Below, piece by piece: positions 55,779-64,000 of a stretch of 64,000 nt of DNA. How positions within the stretch are numbered: position 1 is the first letter of the stretch; every line of letters begins with the position of its first letter. Under the pieces are notes generated by a model. The model ran no database searches, was not told the origin of the DNA, and worked only from the letters and a program-made list of their open reading frames with translations. The stretch is from positions 868,001-932,000 of the forward strand of contig NZ_JAIVKJ010000001.1 of assembly GCF_020524885.1 (NCBI RefSeq), in the 5' to 3' direction. Origin of the DNA: Microbulbifer elongatus (GTDB lineage Bacteria; Pseudomonadota; Gammaproteobacteria; Pseudomonadales; Cellvibrionaceae). A program made the position numbers and the translations under genes.

Positions 55779-58038
55779 TTGCAGCCAGCAGTTTTTCTGC
55801 AGGCAATCCATCGAGCGAGACGAAGTCACCGGTGGCGACATTGGTATAGGCCTGATACAGGTTACTGATCTTGCGCACGTAGGCTACGGGCTCAGACCCG
55901 CGTACATAGCCATAGCGTGCTTTTTCAAAGTAGCGTGGTTCGGAGAGCTTGAGCATGGCCACCTCGACATTGTCGAACCACTTGCTGGGGTCGAGACCAA
56001 GTTCTTCGGCAAGGCGCTGCGCATCCAGCAAGTGACCGAGTCCTGCATTGTATGACGCAAGGGTAAACCAGAGCTGTTCGCTGACAGGGAGTGGGTCCTT
56101 AAAACGTTTGCGCACCCATTCCATATATTTGATACCTGCCTTCACGTTCTTTTCCGGGTCAAACAGTGGTGGCGGGTACCCCATGTCTTTACCAGTACGC
56201 GGCATGACCTGCATCAGACCCTGCGCACCCACAGGAGACACTGCCTTGGGGTTAAAGTTACTCTCCTGCCACATTTGCGCCACGATCAGGCGCCAGTCAA
56301 AGTTGTGTTCAAGTGCGGTCGTCTGAACAATCTTGTCGTAGGGTGAGAGGGCTTCGCCAGGGATTACCCGTGCGGATATTTTTTGCACCAGGTGTTTATC
56401 CGGCTCAAAGTACGCAGCAAGCAATTTATCGAACTCCTTGCTCCGGCTAAACTTCTTGAGGAATCGGTCGACCTCACGCAACAGTGCCTTGTGCCCCTGC
56501 TTGATCATCCACCCCTGTGGCAGCCCCTCATTGACCTCGAGACCGATTACCAGCTCCGGACGCAACGCCGCCTGTATATCGGCGATATAACCGTCTTCGA
56601 TGGTTGCCTCAAACTCGCCTTCGGCCACTTTATTGAGTACCTCTTCATAGGACATTTCTGGGGGCGCGACCTGAATTTTTACGTCGACGCCATGCTCGCG
56701 CAATGTACGGGCGGTCTGAATAAATGAGGAGTATGCGCGCAGGGTAATCGTTCGCCCCTGCAAGTCGGAAAGCGTCTCGATCTTGGGGAGCTTGCGGTTG
56801 CTGATAATTTTCTCGGAAGTTTCGATAAAGGGCGTGCTGAATATGACCCCTCGATCAATACGCTCCTGGGTTATTGTGGTGGAGGCCCCAGCAATATCGG
56901 CACGGCCATCTACCACCCAATCCACCAGATCCTCCGCGTTGGGGACCACCACGATCTGCAGCTGAAGCTTGTGTTTATCGGCAAATGCCTTCGCCATGTT
57001 GTAATCGAAGCCACGCAATACACCTTTCCACAGGTAGTAACTGGTGGGGCCGTTATAGGTGGCAAAGCGCAGTACCCCCGATTTCTTGATCGCGTACCAG
57101 TGGGAGGTGCGCTCGGGAACTGCATTTACCAGAGTGCGGGTAAGAAAGTTATTAATGCGGTTTTTAAGGCGGACGGAATCCTTGCGGACCGCCCAGCCGA
57201 TATTTTCTTTATTCCCGACATCGGAGCCCATTTTGAGGTCATTTCGGTACTGCAGGGTTTCCTCTGCAAGGTTTTTGTGCAAGATGGTAACCGCATTGTC
57301 GACTTCCGCTACCATGTCAAACAGTGTGTCTCGATCGCCGGTCAGGTAAACCTCGCGAACTGAAAGATTGGCGTCGGGATACTTGGCGACAATGTCGTGG
57401 GCCAGATCAGCATAGGTGCTGCCCGCGAGCACAATAAACTCTGTACCCGCAAGGTTTTCGAGGCTACTGATATCCGGCCCATTTTTACCGGATATTAGAA
57501 CGTCGGAAGTCTGCAGGATGGGAACGCTGAACCCAACGATTTCCTCTCGCTCCGGCGTAATACTCATATTTTCGGCGACTACATCCACCTCCCCATCGCG
57601 TACCATTCTGAGAGCCTGTTCAGGGGTTTCTGCAATAAACCAGCGTGTCTGTAGCCCGATCCTCTTGGCAAAGTCCTCTGCCATTTGCTGGTGCGTCTGG
57701 TTTACGATGGCTTCTCGCGGCAATATCGGTTGGTTGTCGCCCGTCATACTGACGAAGCGGATGACGCCGCGTTTCCTAATGGCCTGCAGGTCCCCTTGTT
57801 CCACATAGTTTGGAATTTCTTTCTCGGCATTTGCCTTTACGTCGGCACCCTTCTCTTTTGCAGGCTCCTTTGTAGACTCCTGTGCTGAAGAGATAGGCGG
57901 CTTTGAAGACCCAGAATCTGGACTTTGGCGGTCGCACGCCGTGACAGACAAGACCAGGAGGGTCGTGCAGATAAGGGGGAGCAGCAGATCTTGTAGGCGC
58001 CGAGCCGAGAATCTAGTTAGATTAATGCCTTTCACCAT
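55585..58038 (-). CDS. double solute-binding-domain MltF-like lytic transglycosylase (paralogue B)
   Basis: From ATG 58038 the protein has 817 aa: a lipoprotein signal with Cys at LSVTAC (residue 35), a charged linker, a first SBP_bac_3 domain (about 80-310), a second SBP_bac_3 domain (about 315-560) and a C-terminal SLT/MltF domain (about 575-745) with catalytic Glu592 in MWQESNFNP and YNAGLGHLLDAQRL. MltF has one binding domain; two are present here. The last about 64 codons lie antisense to the quinone oxidoreductase gene and are Pro/Arg-rich, unlike the rest, as if the original stop after LLAAIRASR had been lost. It should cleave peptidoglycan at the outer membrane under ligand control. 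Confidence 0.88.
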   Translation of the reverse strand: MVKGINLTRFSARRLQDLLLPLICTTLLVLSVTACDRQSPDSGSSKPPISSAQESTKEPAKEKGADVKANAEKEIPNYVEQGDLQAIRKRGVIRFVSMTGDNQPILPREAIVNQTHQQMAEDFAKRIGLQTRWFIAETPEQALRMVRDGEVDVVAENMSITPEREEIVGFSVPILQTSDVLISGKNGPDISSLENLAGTEFIVLAGSTYADLAHDIVAKYPDANLSVREVYLTGDRDTLFDMVAEVDNAVTILHKNLAEETLQYRNDLKMGSDVGNKENIGWAVRKDSVRLKNRINNFLTRTLVNAVPERTSHWYAIKKSGVLRFATYNGPTSYYLWKGVLRGFDYNMAKAFADKHKLQLQIVVVPNAEDLVDWVVDGRADIAGASTTITQERIDRGVIFSTPFIETSEKIISNRKLPKIETLSDLQGRTITLRAYSSFIQTARTLREHGVDVKIQVAPPEMSYEEVLNKVAEGEFEATIEDGYIADIQAALRPELVIGLEVNEGLPQGWMIKQGHKALLREVDRFLKKFSRSKEFDKLLAAYFEPDKHLVQKISARVIPGEALSPYDKIVQTTALEHNFDWRLIVAQMWQESNFNPKAVSPVGAQGLMQVMPRTGKDMGYPPPLFDPEKNVKAGIKYMEWVRKRFKDPLPVSEQLWFTLASYNAGLGHLLDAQRLAEELGLDPSKWFDNVEVAMLKLSEPRYFEKARYGYVRGSEPVAYVRKISNLYQAYTNVATGDFVSLDGLPAEKLLAAIRASRQFCQYGYSTPSAGVRPPRLPAQKWQRSEGEPCLPRARAKPAFPGHWLWPLSPPLVPAAG

Positions 58039-60418
58039 TGCCAATGCCTAATGCTGTCGAAGAACCAATACTAATGTCGTGTTCAGGAATTAAGCTTCCA
58101 AAGCTTCCTGTCTTCACGGTCTTGGGAGTTCGCGGGGCTGTGGGGGCGCTTGGTGCGACTGGTGATGGGGTTTGTAGAGCACGTGCAGTGACATCCCCGC
58201 TGGTGAGATCCGTATAAGCCTGATAGAGCTTGCTGATGTTGCGCACATATTGGACCGGCTCGGCACCACGTGCATAACCGTAGCGCGCCTTGCTGAAATA
58301 GCGGGGCTCGGATAGTTTCAGCATGGCCTTTTCTACATTGTCGAACCATACATGCGGGTCGTATCCCAGTTCATTGGCTAGTCGCTGCGCGTCGTACAAA
58401 TGGCCGATGCCCGCGTTATATGCCGCTAATGCGAACCACAGGCGGTTCTCCAGTGTGATATCGGAATCGAATCGATTTCGGATCCAGTCCAGGTATTTGA
58501 CGCCCGCCTGGACGGCTCTTTCGGGCTCGAACAGAGGCGGTGGGTAGCCCATGTCTTTTGCGGTTCTCGGCATTACCTGCAGTAGCCCCTGGGCGCCCAC
58601 GGGGGATTCGGCTTGAGGGTCAAAACTGCTCTCCTGCCACATCTGCGCGGTGATCAGGCGCCAGTCGACCTCATAGTCGAGCGCGACTTCTTTGACGAGG
58701 CTGTCATACGGGGACAGATCTTCTCCCGGCTTTAGCCGCGCCGCTAACTTCTTGTTAAATTGTCCGCTAGGCTTGAAATAGGCCTTCACCGTTTTTGCGT
58801 AGTCGTCGGTCTTTCTGTATTCGCGAATAAACTCACTGACCTTTTCGAGTAGCTTCCTGTTTTCCGTTTTTACCATCCACCCCTGTTCACGGGGATCGGT
58901 GACGATAACCCCGGGCACCAGAGTGTCGTGTAACGACGCCGCGATCTCAACGGCATTGGCATCGGCGATGGTGATTGCGACTTCTCCGCTGGCAACCATA
59001 TTCGCCAGCTGCGCATAGCTCACTGTGGGGTCTGCGATTTTTAACTCCAGATCAATGCCGGCCTGCTGCAGTTTCTTCGCAGTATCGATAAATGATGAAA
59101 ATGCCCGCACAGTAACGGTTTTTCCGTTGAGATCCTGAAGGTTTGCGATTTTTGCGTGTTTACTGTGGCTGAGAATCTGTTCCGGAATTTCAAGGTAGGG
59201 AGCGCTGAAAGCGATGCCCATTTTTTTACGCTCAGGAGTAATGGTTGTAGAAGCTCCGGCGATGTCGCCCTTGTTCTGTTCGAGCCATTCAACCAGGCTT
59301 TCGTCATAAGGTACGACGATCACCTCCAGCTCCAGATCGTGTTTCTTGGCGAATTTCATCGCCAGGTCGTAATCAAAACCCATCAGGGTTCCTTTCCACA
59401 TGAAATAGCTGGTTGGACCGTTATAGGTGAGCAGTCTGAGTACGCGGGACTTTTTGATGTCAGCCCAGCTTGAACCCCGGTCTTCATGGGGTTTGACCAG
59501 TTTTTTGGTGAAAAAGTTATTGATACTAAGGCGAAGCTTTGATGCGTCCTTGCGCACTGCCCAGACGATGTCTTCTGCTTCGCTGACATAAGCACCGGGC
59601 GTGATGTCGTGGCGATACTGGAGAGCTCTTTGCAGCGTGTCGCTGTCAAAAATACTGATGGTATCTTTCTGTGCATTGAGCTTGTCGATCAGGATGTCGA
59701 TATCGTCGGCTTCTTGTATCTCCCATTCCTTGATGGTCAGATTCGGTACTTTCTCCTGCAATGCCTTGGCCGTGTCTGCAAAAGTGCTGCCCGCGAGTAC
59801 CGATAAAGTCTGCCCCTTAAGGTCTTCGATATTTTCGATTTTCGGGCCGTGCTCACCGGTGACGAGCTGCTGTCGACTTCGGGCAATGTGTTCGGACAGG
59901 CCAAATTGCTGCTGGCGAGTCTCGGTGCTTGTGAGGTTGCCGGCGAGGACATCGGCTTTTCCTTCTTTTAGCAACTGCAGTGCTTTGGCGGGGGTGCCTA
60001 CCTGGGTCCAGTGAGCTTCAAGCCCCAAGTTGTTGGCGAGTTCGAGGGCGAGTCCATAGTGCCTCAGGGTAACGATGGATTTGCGCGGCAGCATTTCGTC
60101 TTCAATCGCCGTTAACCCGACGAAGCGGATCATGCCGCGCTTCTTGATTGCTTCGAGATCGCCGGTTTCGATGTAGTTGATGGGGTGGGTTTTGGCTTGG
60201 CGCTTCGACTCACCAGCAGGGTGCACAGTGCCCGCTTGGCGCAATGACGTGCCCGTGTCCTGGCCACAGCCGATGAGCACTAGCGCCGCGGTGAGCAGGA
60301 GTGTGCAGAGCGACTTTGCAATAGACGCAATGCCGCCGCTAACGTGATATGCAATGCGATAGCAGGATTTGGCGCCATTGCGCTGGTCGCAAGAGGCCGC
60401 AGGGCACCATAGGTTCAT
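58022..60418 (-). CDS. double solute-binding-domain MltF-like lytic transglycosylase (paralogue A)
   Basis: This 798-aa paralogue of the next gene has the same order: lipoprotein signal (LVLIGC, Cys51, after a long N-region), SBP_bac_3 domain 1 (about 85-315), SBP_bac_3 domain 2 (about 320-560) and SLT/MltF domain with Glu596 in MWQESSFDP and YNAGIGHLYDAQRL. Shared stretches such as TYNGPTSYFMWKGTLMGFDYD and SPVGAQGLLQVMPRTAKDMGYPPPLF show a tandem duplication. The C-terminal tail is Pro/Thr-rich and differs from paralogue B. ATG with GCGGAGA 5 nt upstream. Its stop overlaps the next start by about 17-23 nt. Confidence 0.9.
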   Translation of the reverse strand: MNLWCPAASCDQRNGAKSCYRIAYHVSGGIASIAKSLCTLLLTAALVLIGCGQDTGTSLRQAGTVHPAGESKRQAKTHPINYIETGDLEAIKKRGMIRFVGLTAIEDEMLPRKSIVTLRHYGLALELANNLGLEAHWTQVGTPAKALQLLKEGKADVLAGNLTSTETRQQQFGLSEHIARSRQQLVTGEHGPKIENIEDLKGQTLSVLAGSTFADTAKALQEKVPNLTIKEWEIQEADDIDILIDKLNAQKDTISIFDSDTLQRALQYRHDITPGAYVSEAEDIVWAVRKDASKLRLSINNFFTKKLVKPHEDRGSSWADIKKSRVLRLLTYNGPTSYFMWKGTLMGFDYDLAMKFAKKHDLELEVIVVPYDESLVEWLEQNKGDIAGASTTITPERKKMGIAFSAPYLEIPEQILSHSKHAKIANLQDLNGKTVTVRAFSSFIDTAKKLQQAGIDLELKIADPTVSYAQLANMVASGEVAITIADANAVEIAASLHDTLVPGVIVTDPREQGWMVKTENRKLLEKVSEFIREYRKTDDYAKTVKAYFKPSGQFNKKLAARLKPGEDLSPYDSLVKEVALDYEVDWRLITAQMWQESSFDPQAESPVGAQGLLQVMPRTAKDMGYPPPLFEPERAVQAGVKYLDWIRNRFDSDITLENRLWFALAAYNAGIGHLYDAQRLANELGYDPHVWFDNVEKAMLKLSEPRYFSKARYGYARGAEPVQYVRNISKLYQAYTDLTSGDVTARALQTPSPVAPSAPTAPRTPKTVKTGSFGSLIPEHDISIGSSTALGIGNGERH

Positions 60419-60505
60419 GGGTTTCTCCGCAAGTCGAAGATTGCCCGGATTCTAGTGTGACTGTGCCCCCATTGGTCGTATCGCGTTATTCCATTCAGTT
60501 AACAG

Positions 60506-61861
60506 TCAGTCGACAGTGGCAGTGACTTCTCCCTGCGCAAGCTTGGCGTGAATGCGCTGCCCGGAGCGCACCTGGCTGGCATCGCGGATGACCCGCTGCT
60601 GGTCGTCACGCACGATAGCGTACCCACGTTCGAGCACGCCAAGTGGACTCACACTGTGCAGTAGCTGGCCGGTATGGGCTACCAGTTCCCGCTTGTGCTG
60701 GAGTTGCCGTTTGACCGCCCTGTGCAGGCGGTCTGCGACCAGCTGCAGCGTATCCTGGCTACGCTTGAGTCGCTGCTGAGGGTGCACCTGAGAGAAGGCC
60801 CGCTCACTCTGCTGCAGCCGTTGGCGAGCCTGAGCAACCTGCTGACGGATGGTCGAGCGCAGCTGTATCTCCAGGTGGTCGAGGCGCTGTGCGCGGTTTT
60901 GCAACTGTTCCCGCGGGTGGCGGATGCGATTTCCTACCAGCTGGACCTGTTGCTGCATATGTCGCAATTGCTGCTGCATCGCACGCTGTAAGCGCGCGTG
61001 TTGGCTCTGGAACTGCTCCACCAGCTCAGCAGCATTGGCGCTGGCAATCTCTGCCGCCGCCGATGGTGTGGGTGCGCGCACGTCCGCGACCATGTCGGTA
61101 ATGGTCGTGTCGGTTTCGTGGCCGACAGCGGAAATGGTGGGAATAGGGCAGGCCGCCAACGCACGGGCGACAATTTCCTCATTAAAGGACCAAAGGTCTT
61201 CCAGAGAGCCGCCGCCGCGGCCAACAATCAACAGGTCGTGGCGCTGCAGCCGCCCAGCCCAGGCGATAGCCTGGGCAATTTGCTGGGCAGAGCCCTGGCC
61301 CTGGACGGCCACGGGGATCAGCTCGATCTTCGCCGCCGGGTAGCGGCGCCCGAGCACCTGGATCATATCGCGCACCGCAGCGCCGGTAGGAGAGGTGATG
61401 ATTCCGATGGTGCCGGGCAGGTAGGGAAGGGGCTTCTTGCGTGCCAGATCGAACAGCCCTTCGGCCTGCAGTTTTGCCTTGAGCATTTCCAGCTGACGCA
61501 TCAGGGCGCCAAAGCCGGCTTCCTCGAGATGCTCAATGATCAACTGGAATTCGCCCCGGCCCTCGTACAGGCTGACCCGGGCACGCGCGAGTACCTCGCG
61601 GCCATTGCCCGGTTGAAAGCGCACGCTGCGGTTGCGCCCGCGGAACATCGCGCAACGCACCTGGGCTCGTGCATCCTTGAGAGTGAAATACCAATGCCCG
61701 GAGCTGGGCGCGGCGAAGTTGGATATCTCGCCGCCCACCCAGAGTAGGGGCACATTTCCCTCCAGAAGCTGCTTCACTTCCCGGTTGAGCTCGCTCACGG
61801 TCATGACCGGGCGTCCGTCAGTAGGGAGTGGATTGGGCGCGCCGGGAGGAGTGTTTAGCAT
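60506..61861 (-). CDS. xseA: exodeoxyribonuclease VII large subunit
   Basis: XseA is the catalytic subunit of exonuclease VII, which trims single-stranded DNA to oligonucleotides. Starting at ATG 61861 gives 451 aa, the family norm. An N-terminal OB-fold (VSELNREVKQLLEGNVPLLWVGGEISNF) is followed by the catalytic core with GRGGGSLEDLWSFNEE and AVGHETDTTITDMVADVRAPTPSAAAE, and a long C-terminal coiled coil rich in Gln/Arg. The frame extends to 61933 with 24 hydrophobic-looking residues; that form would have an ATG next to CAGGA and cannot be excluded. Divergent from guaB. Confidence 0.95.
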   Translation of the reverse strand: MLNTPPGAPNPLPTDGRPVMTVSELNREVKQLLEGNVPLLWVGGEISNFAAPSSGHWYFTLKDARAQVRCAMFRGRNRSVRFQPGNGREVLARARVSLYEGRGEFQLIIEHLEEAGFGALMRQLEMLKAKLQAEGLFDLARKKPLPYLPGTIGIITSPTGAAVRDMIQVLGRRYPAAKIELIPVAVQGQGSAQQIAQAIAWAGRLQRHDLLIVGRGGGSLEDLWSFNEEIVARALAACPIPTISAVGHETDTTITDMVADVRAPTPSAAAEIASANAAELVEQFQSQHARLQRAMQQQLRHMQQQVQLVGNRIRHPREQLQNRAQRLDHLEIQLRSTIRQQVAQARQRLQQSERAFSQVHPQQRLKRSQDTLQLVADRLHRAVKRQLQHKRELVAHTGQLLHSVSPLGVLERGYAIVRDDQQRVIRDASQVRSGQRIHAKLAQGEVTATVD

Positions 61862-61951
61862 TTTGGTCTCGACTGGGCTGGGTTGGGCGGCCAATATTGC
61901 AAGGATGGCCGCCGAGGTAAAGAGATTTGCCATTCCTGCACAAATAGTCTT

Positions 61952-61979
61952 TTGTTTCAGGCGGTGATGCGGCTATAAT
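61952..61979 (+). promoter_or_regulatory. sigma70 promoter of guaB
   Basis: TTGTTT at 61952-61957 and a perfect TATAAT at 61974-61979, 16 nt apart, lie about 43 nt upstream of the guaB ATG. Transcription should start near 61986. It overlaps the 5' leader of the divergent xseA gene. Confidence 0.75.
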
Positions 61980-62021
61980 CGCGCCGATACCCAATCCCGC
62001 TCCCTAGAGGTTTGAGTGTCC

Positions 62022-63506
62022 ATGTCTGAATCTCTGCGTATTGCACGCGAAGCCCTCACTTTTGATGACGTCCTCCTTGTGCCCGGTTATTCCGAGGTCA
62101 CTGCCAAAGACGTGTCCCTGAAGACAAAACTGTCTCGTAACATCACCCTGAATATTCCGCTGGTGTCCGCTGCCATGGATACCGTGACCGAGTCGCGCCT
62201 GGCCATTGCCCTGGCCCAGGAAGGCGGTATCGGTATCATTCACAAGAGCATGTCCATTGAGGAACAGGCTCTGGCGGTACGCGCGGTGAAGAAATTTGAA
62301 GCCGGTGTGGTAAAGGATCCGATCACTATCGAATCCGACGCCACCGTACGCGAACTGATTGCCCTCACTACCCACCATAATATTTCCGGTGTGCCGGTTA
62401 TGGAGAAGGGTGACCTGGTGGGTATCGTTACCAGCCGCGACGTCCGTTTCCAGACTAACCTGGATATTCCGGTGGCGCAGATCATGACCTCGAAAGAGCG
62501 TCTGGTGACCTGTAAAGAAGGTGCCGCTCCGGAGATGGTGCGCGAGCTGCTGCACAAACACCGCATTGAGAAAGTGCTGGTGGTCAACGACAAGCTCGAG
62601 CTGAAAGGCCTGATCACCGTCAAGGATTACAACAAAGCCGAACAGTACCCAAATTCCTGTAAAGATAGCGACGGCCGTCTGCGTGTCGGCGCCTCGGTGG
62701 GTACCAGCCCGGATACTGACGACCGTGTAGCGGCGCTGGTCGAGGCAGGTGTTGACGTACTGGTAGTCGATACTGCCCACGGCCACAGCAAGAACGTGAT
62801 CGACCGCGTGCGTCGCATCAAGGAAATGCATCCGCAAGTGGACGTGATCGGCGGCAACATTGCCACCGGCGAAGCCGCCACTGCACTGGTGGAAGCTGGC
62901 GCAGACGCGGTAAAAGTCGGCATTGGCCCGGGGTCCATCTGTACCACCCGCATCGTTACCGGTATTGGCGTGCCCCAGATTTCCGCCATCGCGGAAGTGG
63001 CAAAGGCACTGGAAGGTACCGGTGTTCCGTTGATTGCGGATGGCGGCATCCGTTTCTCCGGCGATATTTCCAAAGCCATCGTAGCCGGTGCCTACTCGGT
63101 GATGATGGGTTCTATGCTTGCGGGTACCGAAGAAGCCCCGGGCGAAGTCGAGCTGTACCAGGGCCGTACCTATAAGTCCTATCGCGGAATGGGTTCTCTC
63201 GGTGCCATGTCGCGCACTCAGGGTTCCTCCGACCGCTATTTCCAGGACGCGAGTAAAGGCGCTGAGAAGCTGGTGCCAGAAGGTATTGAAGGTCGCGTAC
63301 CTTACAAGGGGCCGATTTCCGTCATCGTGCATCAGATGATGGGTGGCCTGCGCTCTGCGATGGGTTATACCGGCAGTGTCGATATGGACACCATGCGCAG
63401 CCGTCCGCAGTTTGTACGGGTAACCGCCGCCGGTATGGGCGAATCCCACGTGCACGACGTACAGATTACCAAGGAAGCGCCGAACTACCCCGTGGGTGGT
63501 CGTTAA
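62022..63506 (+). CDS. guaB: inosine-5'-monophosphate dehydrogenase
   Basis: GuaB oxidises IMP to XMP with NAD+, the rate-limiting step of GMP synthesis. 494 aa from ATG 62022; an in-frame GTG at 62016, with AGAGG 5 nt upstream, is a fair alternative. The barrel begins [18 protein letters not shown], the twin CBS (Bateman) module is inserted at about residues 95-205, and catalytic Cys307 is in [13 protein letters not shown]. The active-site flap region [10 protein letters not shown] is present. It is followed by guaA, the usual operon. Confidence 0.98.
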   Translation: MSESLRIAREALTFDDVLLVPGYSEVTAKDVSLKTKLSRNITLNIPLVSAAMDTVTESRLAIALAQEGGIGIIHKSMSIEEQALAVRAVKKFEAGVVKDPITIESDATVRELIALTTHHNISGVPVMEKGDLVGIVTSRDVRFQTNLDIPVAQIMTSKERLVTCKEGAAPEMVRELLHKHRIEKVLVVNDKLELKGLITVKDYNKAEQYPNSCKDSDGRLRVGASVGTSPDTDDRVAALVEAGVDVLVVDTAHGHSKNVIDRVRRIKEMHPQVDVIGGNIATGEAATALVEAGADAVKVGIGPGSICTTRIVTGIGVPQISAIAEVAKALEGTGVPLIADGGIRFSGDISKAIVAGAYSVMMGSMLAGTEEAPGEVELYQGRTYKSYRGMGSLGAMSRTQGSSDRYFQDASKGAEKLVPEGIEGRVPYKGPISVIVHQMMGGLRSAMGYTGSVDMDTMRSRPQFVRVTAAGMGESHVHDVQITKEAPNYPVGGR

Positions 63507-63564
63507 TTCCTGCAATTGCAGTCGTGTCCCGTAAAAAACAGAAGTGCACTTTAAAGTGAACCGC

Positions 63565-63596
63565 AAACGGACCTCTCAGGGTCCGTTTGCCGTTTA
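63565..63596 (+). terminator. hairpin between guaB and guaA
   Basis: AAACGGACC (63565-63573) pairs with GGTCCGTTT (63580-63588), followed by GCCGTTTATAAA. Just upstream lies the exact palindrome CACTTTAAAGTG (63547-63558). With guaA starting 30 nt later it may be a partial terminator or attenuator that lowers guaA relative to guaB. Confidence 0.5.
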
Positions 63597-63617
63597 TAAA
63601 ACCGTTACGAGTAAGCC

Positions 63618-64000
63618 ATGAGCCAAGATATCCACTCCAGCCGAATCCTGATCCTCGACTTCGGTTCCCAGTACACCCAGCTGATCGCCCGTCGCGTGCG
63701 CGAATTGGGTGTGTTCTCCGAAATCCGCGCGTTTGATATGAGCGATGAAGAGATCCGCGAGTACAACCCCCAGGGCATCATTCTGGCCGGTGGCCCGGAA
63801 TCTGTTCCGGAAGCCGGTTCCCCGCGAGCGCCGCAAGCGGTGTTCGAACTGGGGGTACCGGTACTGGGTATCTGCTACGGCATGCAGACTATGGCTCACC
63901 AGCTGGGTGGTGCGGTAGAGGGCAGTGACGTGCGCGAATTCGGTTACGCGCAGGTAAAAGTGGAGGGTAACTCCGCGCTGCTGCACGATATCAAGGACCA
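63618..64000 (+). CDS. guaA: GMP synthase (glutamine-hydrolysing), 3' end cut by window
   Basis: GuaA aminates XMP to GMP. ATG 63618 opens [26 protein letters not shown] and runs to the window end without a stop. Only the class I glutaminase N-terminus is visible: [13 protein letters not shown] and the nucleophile Cys86 in [15 protein letters not shown]. The ribosome site is weak (GAGTAAGCC). Position after guaB confirms the call. Confidence 0.95.
   Translation, partial: MSQDIHSSRILILDFGSQYTQLIARRVRELGVFSEIRAFDMSDEEIREYNPQGIILAGGPESVPEAGSPRAPQAVFELGVPVLGICYGMQTMAHQLGGAVEGSDVREFGYAQVKVEGNSALLHDIKD

Noticed and set aside
62004..63566. 520-codon minus-strand frame opposite guaB
   Set aside because: Long, but exactly antisense to guaB; His/Gly-rich composition typical of an antisense frame. 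No start context.

Overview
This window is chromosomal DNA from a marine-type gammaproteobacterium, most likely a member of Cellvibrionales close to Microbulbifer. The grounds are the gene order trpB-trpA-accD-folC-dedD-cvpA-purF-metZ, the arsC/wrbA-yihY-tlpA neighbourhood (an order also known from pseudomonads), a secreted alpha-amylase with a poly-serine linker and a starch-binding domain, and a large TonB receptor. The genus is inferred from gene style only. The window begins inside trpB and ends inside guaA. I see no rRNA, tRNA, CRISPR array, prophage or insertion sequence.

Layout. 1-8.9 kb: tryptophan synthase, acetyl-CoA carboxylase, folate, cell-division SPOR protein, purine and methionine genes, all on the plus strand. 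9-14.5 kb: a MoxR-DUF58-transglutaminase operon and an MFS transporter. 14.5-18.5 kb (minus): a compact three-gene glucosylglycerate module with synthase, phosphatase and phosphorylase. 18.8-20.6 kb (minus): a chloride-dependent type alpha-amylase gene broken by one in-frame TAG. 20.9-24.2 kb (minus): sppA, a DUF2069 protein, wrbA and an ArsC-like reductase, divergent from yihY and a TlpA-like lipoprotein. 26-32 kb: an amino-acid/cystine-type symporter, small envelope proteins, a PepSY protein with a PhoP/PhoQ-like two-component pair, and a polysaccharide deacetylase. 32-40 kb: acyl-CoA dehydrogenase, glycosyltransferase, PAP2 phosphatase, saccharopine dehydrogenase-like protein, several small conserved proteins, and a LexA-box operon of a PA0069-type radical SAM enzyme with a GIY-YIG protein. 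40.5-44.5 kb: FMN glutamate-synthase-like protein, Na+/H+ antiporter and small secreted or membrane proteins. 44.7-51 kb (minus): threonine catabolism (kbl-tdh) and an AruI-like decarboxylase with an aldehyde dehydrogenase. 51-55.8 kb (plus): pdxH, a TonB receptor and a quinone oxidoreductase. 55.6-60.4 kb (minus): two tandem paralogous lipoproteins, each with two solute-binding domains fused to an MltF-like lytic transglycosylase. 60.5-64 kb: xseA divergent from guaB-guaA.

Most notable beyond routine annotation: (1) a family of about 100-bp intergenic palindromic elements at 2.9, 7.4, 7.6 and 47.0 kb. Two copies share a 54-55 nt core at 54/55 identity, yet each is framed by a different, site-specific, near-perfect inverted repeat. 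(2) The tandem double-sensor lytic transglycosylases, one of which reads 194 nt into its convergent neighbour. (3) The amber-interrupted amylase. (4) An SOS-type operator in front of a radical SAM/GIY-YIG pair. (5) A small unknown gene whose Shine-Dalgarno sequence is locked in a 7-bp hairpin.
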